Part shown: one piece after another, positions 17,876-26,702 of the stretch | Layout of the letters: the number at the start of each line of letters is the position of its first letter | Numbering within the stretch: the stretch's first letter is position 1 | Source: FEB-25 sp963726315 | GTDB lineage: Bacteria; Chloroflexota; Anaerolineae; Anaerolineales; UBA4823 | DNA length: 64,000 bases | Assembly (NCBI GenBank): GCA_963726315.1 | Contig: CAVSBZ010000005.1 | Span: 62,001 to 126,000, forward strand | Direction of reading: 5' to 3' | Translations under genes and position numbers: made by a program | Notes under the pieces: model-generated | The model's database searches: none | Told to the model about the DNA's origin: nothing | What the model saw: the letters and a program-made list of their open reading frames with translations, nothing else

Positions 17876-19408
17876 TCAGACTTTTAGTTGTGGTGTCTGT
17901 GGACCTGGATCTGGCATCCTTTTGGTTACCAAGGCTAACACGAGCAAGCTCGCAATAACCAGCATCACTGTCGAGAGCCAGTATTCCTGAAATTTTTCAC
18001 CCATTATGTAGGACATGATGGCGAGTGTCAGGAACCCCGCGGCCGGGTAAGCAGCCCACTGCGTGGGTTGGGTATTTCGCCGGAACCATACCACCCCAAA
18101 AGTAACAGCCAGTAGTAAGAACAATAGCCAGTTGAACACTCCCCAGTGCATTGTATTTGGAAGAGAGGCAAACTCCTGATGAGGCACCAGCTCTTCGATT
18201 AATGACACCAAGCCAATCGTCGCAAAGACCCCCCCAGGGATGAATGCCCACCAGTTCTTTTTTGACCAGAAGTAGGCAACGAAGAAGGGTAATGCGAAAA
18301 GCGACATAACCACTGCGCCTTCATAATCAGAATCACTGCTAAGCGTGAATATCATTATCATTGTCAGGACATATGCCGGGATAAGAAGCCCCCAGCGAGT
18401 GCGGTCCAGAGCAAAACCAACGTAAAAAGGAACGGCAATACTGAGGAATAGAGGAGCAACCATCAGGGGAGAATCTTCCAGGTCGTTGACAGACATCCAC
18501 ATGATGACGGCAAACGAAGCACAGATCAAGGCTGGGAAGAGCCAACCCCACTTCCGGAGTCCATGAATTATATAACCCACGAAGCAACCGGCACTGACGA
18601 TGGCGAAGAAAATCGCTTTTGCCTGGTCTGAGAGCATATTCCAGCCGTTGCCGAAGATGAAGGCCAGGATGGCAAGCGCGAACAGACCTATAGACGGATA
18701 GATCGCCCAAGCGGTTGGCTGGGTCTTCCGACGCAGCCATAGAAGCGCACCGGTAACCGATAAACCCAACAGAAGCACGCCAACGAATATCCCCACAGAG
18801 TTATTCTGGTGATTTAAAGACAAGAACTGCAGCAATAGAGCCAACCCGAAGCTGGTCAAGCTACCTGCCGGTATTAGCGCCCACCAACTCTTCTTCGACA
18901 CAAAGTAAACGACGAAAAAAGGCAACGCCAGCATAAACATTATTCCGGCACCTGAGGAGAAGGCTAATAGTAAAGATGAAATGTTCTTTCCGTACAGGAT
19001 GGATGGCTCAATCATCGTGTTAATCGCAGTTTCAACAGCTGCGATGATCAATCCATATGCAGGAATCAACAGCCACCAGTACTTACGATTGACCAGAAAT
19101 CCGACGAAAAACCACAGGGCAATACCGAGGATGATGGGCACTCCATTGGGCTGGTTATGGAATTTTGAGGTGACCTCTTTACTAAGATCAATCGCCATAC
19201 CAGCAAAGATAAAAGCAGGCAGGAGCCAACCCCACTTTTTTGTTCCATCCAGGAAGTATGTTAAAGCAAACCCAAGGGCAGCACCAACCTCAATTAAAAT
19301 CCAATTCGCGGTTGACAACGTCTTGAGGTCAAAGATTCCAGGCAGTATGGTAATGCCTACCAGAAATATTACAATGGCCCAAAAAATATAGATAAACTTG
19401 CTTTTCAT
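17876..19408 (-). CDS. Multipass membrane protein with internal duplication
   Basis: This 510-residue protein has about 16 hydrophobic segments and is made of two tandem copies of one module (about residues 30-265 and 266-500). Paired landmarks are TKKWGWLLPAFIFAGMA / LRKWGWLFPALICASFA, VGFLVNRKYWWLLIPA / VGFALDRTRWGLLIPA, FVSKKSWWALIPAGSL / FWSKKNWWAFIPGGVF, and RKTQPTAWAIYPSIGLF / RNTQPTQWAAYPAAGFL. The 331-residue protein at 13479-14474 carries one copy. The repeated sites facing the membrane edge are Trp-rich. No known transporter or enzyme motif is present. A good ribosome site (GGAGGG) precedes the ATG. It is a one-gene unit between elements 2 and 1. Confidence 0.75.
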   Translation of the reverse strand: MKSKFIYIFWAIVIFLVGITILPGIFDLKTLSTANWILIEVGAALGFALTYFLDGTKKWGWLLPAFIFAGMAIDLSKEVTSKFHNQPNGVPIILGIALWFFVGFLVNRKYWWLLIPAYGLIIAAVETAINTMIEPSILYGKNISSLLLAFSSGAGIMFMLALPFFVVYFVSKKSWWALIPAGSLTSFGLALLLQFLSLNHQNNSVGIFVGVLLLGLSVTGALLWLRRKTQPTAWAIYPSIGLFALAILAFIFGNGWNMLSDQAKAIFFAIVSAGCFVGYIIHGLRKWGWLFPALICASFAVIMWMSVNDLEDSPLMVAPLFLSIAVPFYVGFALDRTRWGLLIPAYVLTMIMIFTLSSDSDYEGAVVMSLFALPFFVAYFWSKKNWWAFIPGGVFATIGLVSLIEELVPHQEFASLPNTMHWGVFNWLLFLLLAVTFGVVWFRRNTQPTQWAAYPAAGFLTLAIMSYIMGEKFQEYWLSTVMLVIASLLVLALVTKRMPDPGPQTPQLKV

Positions 19409-19870
19409 CTAACCCTCCAAAAACGCTTATTTTTATCCCCTCGTTCTATCGAGAGGGGTGATTGTTTTCCACATCCTATCTTCGATAAACGGATGAGGGT
19501 GGACACGATATATTAGATGGGTATACATTATTTTTCATAATCACCTCCTACTGGTTGGTTAATTACCAATTGGATCAAAATATCGATTTTATGGGAGTTA
19601 TGATGGTTGAGATGTGCTAAGTGGCGAGTTTCTAATCCATGATTATGCTTGTTCATAAAGCCCCATATCGGACATTCAAGTCTACTGTTTAATGATAATT
19701 AAAAGGGCCTGATTTATCAGGCCCTAAATTGGGTATTGATGGGGTAGAGGGGAGGGTATTTATGGATAAGTTTTCGACAACACCGTTTTTAGCCAGATAT
19801 CATGCTTGATCACCTGATGTGGATTGTGTAAATATGCACCCGGTTTAATAATTGTCAGCACCACTGCGGG
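19409..19870. other. 462-base spacer: leader hairpin and island element 2
   Basis: No gene is visible. The spacer holds element 2 (19697-19763) and, near the start of the 510-residue gene, a hairpin CCCCTC/GAGGGG (19437-19442 with 19453-19458) that would form in its leader shortly before the ribosome site. The rest is AT-rich and could carry the promoter, but no clear hexamer pair is seen. Confidence 0.5.
19697..19763 (-). promoter_or_regulatory. Island element 2: phased GGGTA repeats plus GGGCCTGA hairpin
   Basis: GGGTA (19731), GGGGTA (19741) and GGGTA (19754) have the same 11- and 12-base spacing as element 1. The hairpin GGGCCTGA/TCAGGCCC (19705-19724) is followed on the minus strand by TTTTAATT. 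It lies 147 bases past the stop of the HEAGH protein gene and about 290 before the 510-residue gene. Confidence 0.75.
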
Positions 19871-20752
19871 TTAAAGGATAAGGATTAACCCAAGAACCAC
19901 ACTAATGGTGAAAAGCAGACAGGGGTACCAAAAATCTTTCCCGGATAAACTCACTTTCACTGTCCGTATACTTTTGGGCAGCTTATTATAAAATTTTCGA
20001 TAGAGTGTTATATAGATCACAGCGAGAACAATGCCGACAGACCCCATGAAGAAGGGCCTGTAATACGCAGACATAATAATTTCACGGGCTAGATGGTATC
20101 TAGTGTCGATGGGTGATCCTGGGACAAGGAAATATGCAATAGGCAACCCAATTGCGGTGTACAACAGCATCCCCACTGGAAGGACGAAGAGCGTTTTTCC
20201 ATCCTCCGGTGCAAGTCCAAGGAGTGGGAGAAGGGAGATGAAGAAGAAAATTCCAACAACGATCAGGATCAGGCTTATTATTATAAAACCTGTTGAAGGC
20301 CAACCCATAATCACCATAATATTATAATAATCACCCGTGTGACCGGAAATATCGAAGATACCACCGAGCCCGTCATATATTGCAGTCCAAGGGAAAACCA
20401 AAAGGAAGGGGAGGGTGTAAAAAGATCGACGCCTCCATAATAAAATAAAAATTACTGTAAAAACCAGAAGCTCGGCAATAATCCCAGAAGCGTGCTCCCA
20501 TATATTGTAATAATTCGCCCCTGGCCTGACAAAACCTAAAAATGAGAATGGATGGGCATAGAGGAAATGGATGGGGACTCCTTGGGTTAGTACCAACACA
20601 GCGTGACCTGCTTCATGCACAAACATACTAATAAAGGTTAGAGGGAAAAAAAGGAGGAATACCACTAGGGTGGAGTGCAATGTAGAAACAAGCATGCCTG
20701 AAACCTTCTCTTCCGACTGAGCCTTTGTTATAGGCATAGGTTGTGTGACCAT
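19871..20752 (-). CDS. Multipass membrane protein with HEAGH metalloprotease motif
   Basis: This 293-residue protein has about eight hydrophobic segments. In the first, SMFVHEAGHAVLVLTQG (about residue 45) is an HExxH zinc motif placed inside a membrane helix, as in M50 site-2-type proteases and their relatives. The usual distal M50 ligand motif is not obvious, so it may be a divergent M50 or an M50-like protein without activity. The ATG at 20752 has GGAG six bases upstream, which is better than the TTG at 20764. It follows the ABC permease by 136 bases and ends before element 2, so it may be the last gene of the export unit. Membrane proteolysis together with an exporter and CPBP protease suggests peptide or envelope-protein handling. 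Confidence 0.7.
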   Translation of the reverse strand: MVTQPMPITKAQSEEKVSGMLVSTLHSTLVVFLLFFPLTFISMFVHEAGHAVLVLTQGVPIHFLYAHPFSFLGFVRPGANYYNIWEHASGIIAELLVFTVIFILLWRRRSFYTLPFLLVFPWTAIYDGLGGIFDISGHTGDYYNIMVIMGWPSTGFIIISLILIVVGIFFFISLLPLLGLAPEDGKTLFVLPVGMLLYTAIGLPIAYFLVPGSPIDTRYHLAREIIMSAYYRPFFMGSVGIVLAVIYITLYRKFYNKLPKSIRTVKVSLSGKDFWYPCLLFTISVVLGLILIL

Positions 20753-20888
20753 TTTATGCTCCAAAATATGTTAAGGATTTATTCTAATTCCCCTGTCCCA
20801 CTCAACTCGGTAAATGCAATGGCAGGTTGGACAAAAGGATTCCATTCAAGAGCAACGATAATAATAGAAAAAAAAGTCAATCTATATT

Positions 20889-21734
20889 TCATCCCATGCG
20901 CCAGCTGCCTTCACCGCTCAAACGGATATCCCGGCGGGAAAAGCGGACATAAGCCAATACTGTCATGACCAGGCTAATCCCCAACAGGCCAAACAACCAG
21001 GCGAGGTTCAGCTCGTTGAATGACATGGCAGCCTGGAAGTAATGGTAGGGTAAAAAGCGGGCAATCAAATCGAGACGCTCATTCAAAAAAGAAAGTGATG
21101 ATATGAGGTAGCTAAGCACCATGACCGCTCCGGTGACCATAGCGGCGAGATTGCGGGATGGCAGGAGCATACTCAGCAGCAAACCCAACGCAGCGTAGAC
21201 TATGATTTGTACCAGTAAAGCAACGAATGGAATGGCCATCTGACCCCAGGTGAAGCCCATACTGGAACGGCCCAGTAAAATGCTGAACCCCAGCCAGGCA
21301 ATTGCCATGATGGAAATGGCAGCGCCTAGCAGACCCAGGAACCTGCCCCAAAAGAAGGGCGGACGGCCAACCGGGTGAGCCACAATCAGATCAAGGCGAC
21401 CATGTTCCTCGTCACTGACGACCAGACCAGTCCCAACGATGACCGCAAAAATGCCAATAATGACCGGCAGCATCGAGAACGCATACATACTTAGAAATCC
21501 AGCAGGAGTGAGGGGACTGTTCACATCTGCTCCGAAGAAAGCCAGGAACTCGGGTGGATATCCCGAGATCATCTGCTGGAATTTTTCAGGTGATGCGCCT
21601 AAAGATTCATACATGGGAATGATCATCATCCCGTATAGTGCTAATCCGATGCCCCAGCCAATAATTTGCCAACGTAAGTTTCTAATAGTGTAGCGAAAAG
21701 TGGTCCATAAGCGGTTCATGTTCATTTTCTCCAT
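20889..21734 (-). CDS. ABC-2 type transporter permease
   Basis: This 281-residue permease has six main hydrophobic segments. The order is an N-terminal cytoplasmic start (RLWTTFRYTIRNLRWQIIGW), first membrane helix, a periplasmic loop with FFGADVNSPLTPAG, then LPVIIGIFAVIVGTGLVVSDEEHGRLDLIV and HPVGRPPFFWGRFLGLLGA, a layout typical of ABC-2 exporters of the antibiotic/lipid export type. It lies eight bases after the ATPase gene and pairs with it. An alternative start at 21725 (MNMNRLW) also has a ribosome site. The cargo is unknown; context would fit a peptide, lipid or antibiotic. Confidence 0.85.
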   Translation of the reverse strand: MEKMNMNRLWTTFRYTIRNLRWQIIGWGIGLALYGMMIIPMYESLGASPEKFQQMISGYPPEFLAFFGADVNSPLTPAGFLSMYAFSMLPVIIGIFAVIVGTGLVVSDEEHGRLDLIVAHPVGRPPFFWGRFLGLLGAAISIMAIAWLGFSILLGRSSMGFTWGQMAIPFVALLVQIIVYAALGLLLSMLLPSRNLAAMVTGAVMVLSYLISSLSFLNERLDLIARFLPYHYFQAAMSFNELNLAWLFGLLGISLVMTVLAYVRFSRRDIRLSGEGSWRMG

Positions 21735-21742
21735 GCTCTCAA

Positions 21743-22687
21743 TTAATTCTTGTAATAGGTGAGAAAGACCTCTTCAAGGCTGGGACGCTCCGTTTCCAAG
21801 TCCAGCACCGGCAGATGACCCAATGCCTGCACCAGCTGCTCCATGTCTCCCGTGACCTGCAAAGTCACGGCAGTCTGATCCACCTGTGAGAGTAGTTCCA
21901 CGCCCGGAATAGCGACCAGTTCGGTGAAGTCAACTTGATGTTTGAAGCGAATGGTAATGCGATTGACCGTGGTGTGGGTTAGATGGCTGGTGTGGGTGAT
22001 CTCGGCAATCTCGCCGGAACGTATAATCGCCACACGCCCAGCCAGGTTCTCAACCTCGCTCATAATGTGTGAGCTGAAGAATATGGTCGTACCAGCAGCG
22101 TTAGCTTCACGTAGAAGATTAAGCACTTCCTGTTGCATCAACGGGTCGAGACCACTGGTTGGCTCGTCCAGCAGCAGCAGCTCGGGCCGGTGCATTAAAG
22201 CCTGGATGACACCCACCTTTTGCTTGTTACCCTTGGAGAGGTTCTTGATAGGCTGTTGTAAATCGAGCGAAAGGCGTTCAGCCAGCTGGACTACGTACTC
22301 CCATTCAGCAAGACCGCTGCGCATATCATTGAAAAAGCGCAGCTGGCGTGAGGAGGTAAGATTGTCGTAATACTGCATCTCACCGGGGAGGTAGCCCGTA
22401 CGCGCCTGTACCTCCACAGGGTCTGACTGGGGGTCCAGGCCAAGCAGTAGCACTTTACCTCCATCTGGTCGGATCATGTCCAACATGCAGCGGATGGTGG
22501 TGGTCTTGCCGGCTCCATTTGGACCGAGAAATCCGAAGATTTCACCGCGCTGCACCTGCAGATCAATTCCACGCAGGGCACGAACTTTGCCATATGATTT
22601 CGTCAGACCAGATATCTCAATAACGGGAACCGGAGAAGTTTCCACCATCAGGCTTACCGTTGCTTGAGGCTGAGCATCATTTGTCAT
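21743..22687 (-). CDS. ABC transporter ATP-binding protein
   Basis: This 314-residue ATPase is of the exporter (DrrA/CcmA-like) group. Walker A is GPNGAGKTTTIRCML (about residue 55), the Q-loop region includes GYLPGEMQYYD, the signature is NLSKGNKQKVGVIQAL, Walker B is LLLLDEPTSGLDPL and the H-loop is FFSSHIMSEVE. All catalytic residues are present. The C-terminal 80 residues form the extra domain usual in drug exporters (TITIRFKHQVDFTELVAIPG). A good AAAAGGAG site precedes the ATG. It forms the exporter with the following permease gene and follows the small DWxGD protein by 21 bases. Confidence 0.92.
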   Translation of the reverse strand: MTNDAQPQATVSLMVETSPVPVIEISGLTKSYGKVRALRGIDLQVQRGEIFGFLGPNGAGKTTTIRCMLDMIRPDGGKVLLLGLDPQSDPVEVQARTGYLPGEMQYYDNLTSSRQLRFFNDMRSGLAEWEYVVQLAERLSLDLQQPIKNLSKGNKQKVGVIQALMHRPELLLLDEPTSGLDPLMQQEVLNLLREANAAGTTIFFSSHIMSEVENLAGRVAIIRSGEIAEITHTSHLTHTTVNRITIRFKHQVDFTELVAIPGVELLSQVDQTAVTLQVTGDMEQLVQALGHLPVLDLETERPSLEEVFLTYYKN

Positions 22688-22708
22688 TGTAGAACTCCTT
22701 TTCGTTGT

Positions 22709-22960
22709 TCAGACGGAACCAGCATAATGTGTAATATTTTCTTTGGTACCTTCGTTCGGCAAGACTGTGAGACAAAGATCCTGGAACTGATCCAAAAAAT
22801 CGCGTAGAGATCCACTTTGATGGACAGATTTAACCAGGGTATCGCCTTGCTCCTGGGTAATAATCGTCACATCACCACACCAATCTACCGTGGGAGAACC
22901 TAAAGCACCTTGGAACCGAACGAGATATGTATTACTTGGGTCAGGTATTATTTGAGCCAT
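22709..22960 (-). CDS. Small protein, DWxGD/TI family, copy 2
   Basis: This 83-residue (from MAQIIPDPSNTY) soluble protein is paralogous to 17504-17737, with SNTYLVRF, VDWCGDVTI, GDTL, LRDFLDQ and LTV in matching positions. The start is uncertain: 22960 agrees with the paralogue, 22975 is possible, and the frame is open to 23023. It is the first gene after element 3 and is followed by the ABC ATPase 21 bases on. Having the same small protein open both element-driven units suggests it has a direct regulatory or adaptor role, but this is inference. Confidence 0.65.
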   Translation of the reverse strand: MAQIIPDPSNTYLVRFQGALGSPTVDWCGDVTIITQEQGDTLVKSVHQSGSLRDFLDQFQDLCLTVLPNEGTKENITHYAGSV

Positions 22961-23027
22961 TTCCTGGAACACCATCAAGTCACTAGAGAATAACTTTCGC
23001 CAAACAAGGCAACCTGTATACAATATA

Positions 23028-23090
23028 ACAAAAGGCCTGATTATTCAGGCCCTAAAAAGGGTATTGAAGGGGTATGCAGGAGGGTATATC
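23028..23090 (-). promoter_or_regulatory. Island element 3: phased GGGTA repeats plus hairpin
   Basis: GGGTA (23059), GGGGTA (23069) and GGGTA (23082) again have 11- and 12-base spacing. The hairpin GGCCTGA/TCAGGCC (23034-23051) is followed on the minus strand by TTTTGTTATATTG. It sits between the LuxR regulator stop (23104) and the small-protein/ABC unit. Confidence 0.75.
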
Positions 23091-23103
23091 TAGAAAATGA
23101 GTT

Positions 23104-25785
23104 TTACAACAGCCCTATTTCACGGGCACGGAGTGTGGCTTCAGCGCGGCTGTGTACGTCCAATTTACCGTAAATATTTTTCAGATGCTTATGGACCGTC
23201 TCAGGGGCAATGACCAGGGTCTCGGCGATTTTCTTATCGGTGCAGCCTTGTGCCAAAAGGTGAAGCACTTCCAACTCACGCCCAGAAAGGGGCTCAATTA
23301 ATTGGGAGGCAGGATGTACCTTAATCGGCAGCGGTTTCGTCCCCACACCAGCAGCTGCCATGATCCGGTCGATATAATCCGGCATGATCCCGGCTGAGCG
23401 CGCCTGAAGCAATAGAAGGATCAGCTTCGACCCGTCGCTAATGAAAACACGCAAATATCCTCCAGGAGAGGCAAGGGTCAGGGCACGCTTAAGCGAGGCC
23501 AAGGCTTGCTGTTCCTGTTTCATGCCAGAATATGCTAGAGCCTGCCAGAGGAGTAAGCGGATGTTATAGTGTCCGATATTCCTTCTTTCTATGTTTTCCA
23601 GCATTAGAGAAGAAAGCGACAGAGCTTTGGCGTATTCTTTTTGTGCAAGGTAGATTTGAACAAAGGTAAGGGGCAGTAATGCGCTTGAAAAAGAATTGAC
23701 GGATATCATGGTGGGCTCATTGATATCCAGTTGAGCCCGGTTTACACATTGGAGAGCTGCGTCCAGATTATCCAGTGATAAATACCATTCAATCTCCTGG
23801 GAGAGGGTGATCTGCTCAAACCAGGTCGAAGTGCGGCGGGCGACCTGCCAGGCTTGATGGAGAATATCAAATGCCCCTTGCACATCACCGAGGGCAAACA
23901 GAGCATAGCCATAATTATCGAGGGCAAAATGAAGCGCGTCAGCCTGCTCCCACCGATGAGCCAGTTCGACAGCTTCCTTGGCATAATGCACCGCACCCTC
24001 CAGGTCATTCCATTCCAACAATACCGCGCTCATGGTAGTGTATACATGACTGAGTGTTGGCAGAGTCAGGCAGCTCTTGCAGGATCGGGCGAGCTGAATT
24101 GCCTCCTGGCAGGCGGTGTAGGCCTCGCGAAGTTTGCCTTGCATGGCGAGGAGCCATGCCCAACAACCATGAGCAAATATGGTCACGTGAGATACCTTAC
24201 AATCACGGGCATAAGCAAGGGCAAGCTCCAAAGCCCTGGTGCGCGCATCGAAATCTGGAAGGGTTAAGCCCAACATGGTCGCGGCCTGGCAGCGGATTAA
24301 GCGCTCATCGTCAGGAAGCCACTCGAGGGCCACCTGCGCAGCCTGGGCAGCAATTTCACGATTATCTCCGATCCAGTTGGTATAGGCGCGGATGGCAGCA
24401 ACATGGCCTCCGAGGGTCTGCAGCTCAAGTTCACTGGTCAAATTATCGATCTCAGTCTCTGCCAATTTTAAAATAGGTTCGACCGAGCTCAGCTGCCCGG
24501 TATAAGCAGCCAGCCAGGCTCGCCCGATCAGCAACCATGGACGAGCGCTGCTCTTTTCGTTGGTAAGGGTCTCGAGCTGGCGAGCCACGCTGGTAAGCTC
24601 ATTTTGCTCCAACAAGGCGAAAATATTGGCGCTGATCAGGCTGACGATGCGTTCCCAATCTGTGACTGCAAAAGAATGGCGGATCGCATCGGAAACCATG
24701 CCTTGTTCTTCATACCAGGCGGATGCCCGGTTGTGCAAGACCACGATCTGAGCGGGGTTGTTCTTCTGGAGGTAACTCTTCAGCAGCTCGGCGAATAACG
24801 GGTGGTAGCGGTACCAGCGCTGCTCATGATCCAAAGGGATGATAAACAAGTTGGAGTGGTCAAGCTCTTCAAGAATTGTGGCTGAAGGACGAGATGGCGC
24901 AGAATGAGAGTCTTCTCGGAGCAGGGCATCACATAATGGAGCGGTTAGTTGGTCGAGAACAGAGGTGTTGAGAAGGAAGCGATGGATTTCGGGCGATTGC
25001 TGCCCTAGAATTTCTCCCAGCAGGTAATCGAAAATGTAATGGTGACTGCCGGTGAAATCGGCGATAAAGGCTGATAAGTCAGTGGTATTCTGCATGGATA
25101 GAGCTGCCATTTGCAATCCAGCGATCCAGCCTTCGGTACGCGTGGTAATGCGGGTGATATCCTCCGGTGAGACCTTCAACCCCATGGTGGTGGTGAGGAA
25201 ATCAGCCGATTCCTGGGGGGTGAAACGCAAGTCAGCCATGCGCAGCTCGAGCATTTCACTGCGGGCACGTAGCCTCGCCAAGGGTAAGGGTGGGTCGGCG
25301 CGTGTGGCAATGACCAGATGCAGGGATTCAGGACGGTGGTCAAGAATGAAATTAACCGCAGCATGAACGGATTGTTCCTGGATGACATGATAATCATCCA
25401 GCACCAGGCAAAATGGCTGATTTATTTGCGCCAGCTGATTAATCAGCAGGGTAAGCAGTGATTTCAGCTCTGCCGGTGAGTTCCCAGGTGGTAGAATGCC
25501 AATATCTGCATCGATGGCTGGGTCGATCTCACGTGCAGCGGCGATGAAATAAGCCAGGAAGCGGAAGGGATCGTTATCCTTATCATCGAGGGAAAGCCAG
25601 GCAGAAGGAAATTTCAGCTGGTCCAACCAGGCACTCAGTAAGGTGGATTTTCCATATCCGGCGGGGGCTGAGACCAGTAAAAAGCCACATTCCATTCCCT
25701 GGTTCAGTTTTTGGACCAACCGCAAGCGGGGAACCAACCTGGAGCGGATCGGTGGAACAGATAGCTTGGTGGACAGGATTTGCAT
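23104..25785 (-). CDS. LuxR-family, MalT-like ATP-dependent transcriptional regulator
   Basis: This 893-residue STAND-type activator has an N-terminal ATPase with Walker A LVSAPAGYGKSTLLSAWL (about 37-54), Walker B CLVLDDYHVIQ (about 125), and the arginine/WH region typical of MalT. A helical TPR-like sensor region fills about 340-820. The C-terminal LuxR helix-turn-helix (about 832-893) reads LSGRELEVLHLLAQGCTDKK and then IAETLVIAPETVHKHLKNIY. Family members bind an inducer and ATP, oligomerise and activate genes from direct repeats. It is the first gene of the island, and element 3, with phased direct repeats, lies right after it. That makes it the best candidate for the protein that reads the GGGTA elements. 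The inducer is unknown. Confidence 0.9.
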   Translation of the reverse strand: MQILSTKLSVPPIRSRLVPRLRLVQKLNQGMECGFLLVSAPAGYGKSTLLSAWLDQLKFPSAWLSLDDKDNDPFRFLAYFIAAAREIDPAIDADIGILPPGNSPAELKSLLTLLINQLAQINQPFCLVLDDYHVIQEQSVHAAVNFILDHRPESLHLVIATRADPPLPLARLRARSEMLELRMADLRFTPQESADFLTTTMGLKVSPEDITRITTRTEGWIAGLQMAALSMQNTTDLSAFIADFTGSHHYIFDYLLGEILGQQSPEIHRFLLNTSVLDQLTAPLCDALLREDSHSAPSRPSATILEELDHSNLFIIPLDHEQRWYRYHPLFAELLKSYLQKNNPAQIVVLHNRASAWYEEQGMVSDAIRHSFAVTDWERIVSLISANIFALLEQNELTSVARQLETLTNEKSSARPWLLIGRAWLAAYTGQLSSVEPILKLAETEIDNLTSELELQTLGGHVAAIRAYTNWIGDNREIAAQAAQVALEWLPDDERLIRCQAATMLGLTLPDFDARTRALELALAYARDCKVSHVTIFAHGCWAWLLAMQGKLREAYTACQEAIQLARSCKSCLTLPTLSHVYTTMSAVLLEWNDLEGAVHYAKEAVELAHRWEQADALHFALDNYGYALFALGDVQGAFDILHQAWQVARRTSTWFEQITLSQEIEWYLSLDNLDAALQCVNRAQLDINEPTMISVNSFSSALLPLTFVQIYLAQKEYAKALSLSSLMLENIERRNIGHYNIRLLLWQALAYSGMKQEQQALASLKRALTLASPGGYLRVFISDGSKLILLLLQARSAGIMPDYIDRIMAAAGVGTKPLPIKVHPASQLIEPLSGRELEVLHLLAQGCTDKKIAETLVIAPETVHKHLKNIYGKLDVHSRAEATLRAREIGLL

Positions 25786-26142
25786 ATAATACCGATTTCT
25801 GTGAGTAGATATATCCTATCTCATATTTCTCAGCGTGGCAACACCGGTAAGGGCGTAATTTGTTTCGAGCTGAAGCCTTTTTTGTGGATGATCATCCTTG
25901 CGCACGATTTGGTGAGAGAGCTTAATTGCAATAAACAAGCTGCTGGACACCTGTAGTAATATTCATTTCACAGCTGCCACAGATAAATCATCCTGGTCTT
26001 GGAAACGAGATAAAATTGAATACAGGCTTATATCATAACTCTTTATGAACGTTATTTCGACTCACTTCGGCGATAGGAATAAATGTGCACAGAAGCGATA
26101 AAAGGTGGGATGATGCCAGGATCCAATGGAGGTGAATGAATA
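25786..26142. other. Gene-free spacer between divergent genes
   Basis: These 357 bases lie between the LuxR regulator and the VOC protein, both starting outward. I see no terminator, hairpin or strong promoter hexamers. A ribosome site GGAGGTG precedes the VOC start. Confidence 0.5.
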
Positions 26143-26547
26143 ATGGAACCGCGGATAACGATGGTGACACTTGGAGTCGCTGATATACAGAAATCCTTCG
26201 ATTTTTATTCAAAAATTGTTGGCTTTCCATCAGAAAAAGGGATCGAGGGCGGTGCAGTGGCATTTTTCACCCTCAACCACATTCTGCTTTCGCTATACCC
26301 CAGGGATAAGCTGGCTGAAGATGCGCTGGTGCCCAACGATGGCAGTGGTTTTTCGGGGATAACGCTTGCCTATAATGTTAAAACCAGGCAAGAGGTGGAC
26401 GAAATTGTTGAAAAATTACACTGGGCTGGTGCAAAGATCACCAAAGAGCCTCAGGATGCTTCTTGGGGCGGATACCATGCATATTTACAGGATCCAGACG
26501 GTTATTTATGGGAAATCGCGTGGAATCCGTTTTTCTGGATTGAGTAA
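26143..26547 (+). CDS. VOC (glyoxalase/bleomycin-resistance) family protein
   Basis: This 134-residue single VOC-fold protein opens with the family start PRITMVTLGVADIQKSFDFY and closes with YLQDPDGYLWEIAWNPFF, where the late Glu is the usual metal ligand. The first-position metal residue His is replaced in VTLGV, so the metal site may be incomplete. Such proteins are lyases, dioxygenases or drug-binding proteins; the function here cannot be fixed. It stands alone between the LuxR regulator and the metallophosphatase pair. Confidence 0.8.
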   Translation: MEPRITMVTLGVADIQKSFDFYSKIVGFPSEKGIEGGAVAFFTLNHILLSLYPRDKLAEDALVPNDGSGFSGITLAYNVKTRQEVDEIVEKLHWAGAKITKEPQDASWGGYHAYLQDPDGYLWEIAWNPFFWIE

Positions 26548-26667
26548 AGATTGATCAATATACTTCCTCAACGAATTTAATTTCTAATCAGGCTATCTCC
26601 CCAGGTTATCTGTCCAGCAGCGATAAACTATTAGGAGCATCTGTTTAGTTTAATACCCTCTTAAAAG

Positions 26668-26696
26668 TTGACAAATAAGATATATATAGTTATAAT
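26668..26696 (+). promoter_or_regulatory. Consensus sigma-70 promoter of metallophosphatase 1
   Basis: TTGACA (26668-26673), a 17-base spacer and TATAAT (26691-26696) match the consensus perfectly. Transcription would start near 26703, leaving a leader of about 290 bases before the ATG at 26997. Confidence 0.8.
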
Positions 26697-26702
26697 ATAT
26701 CT

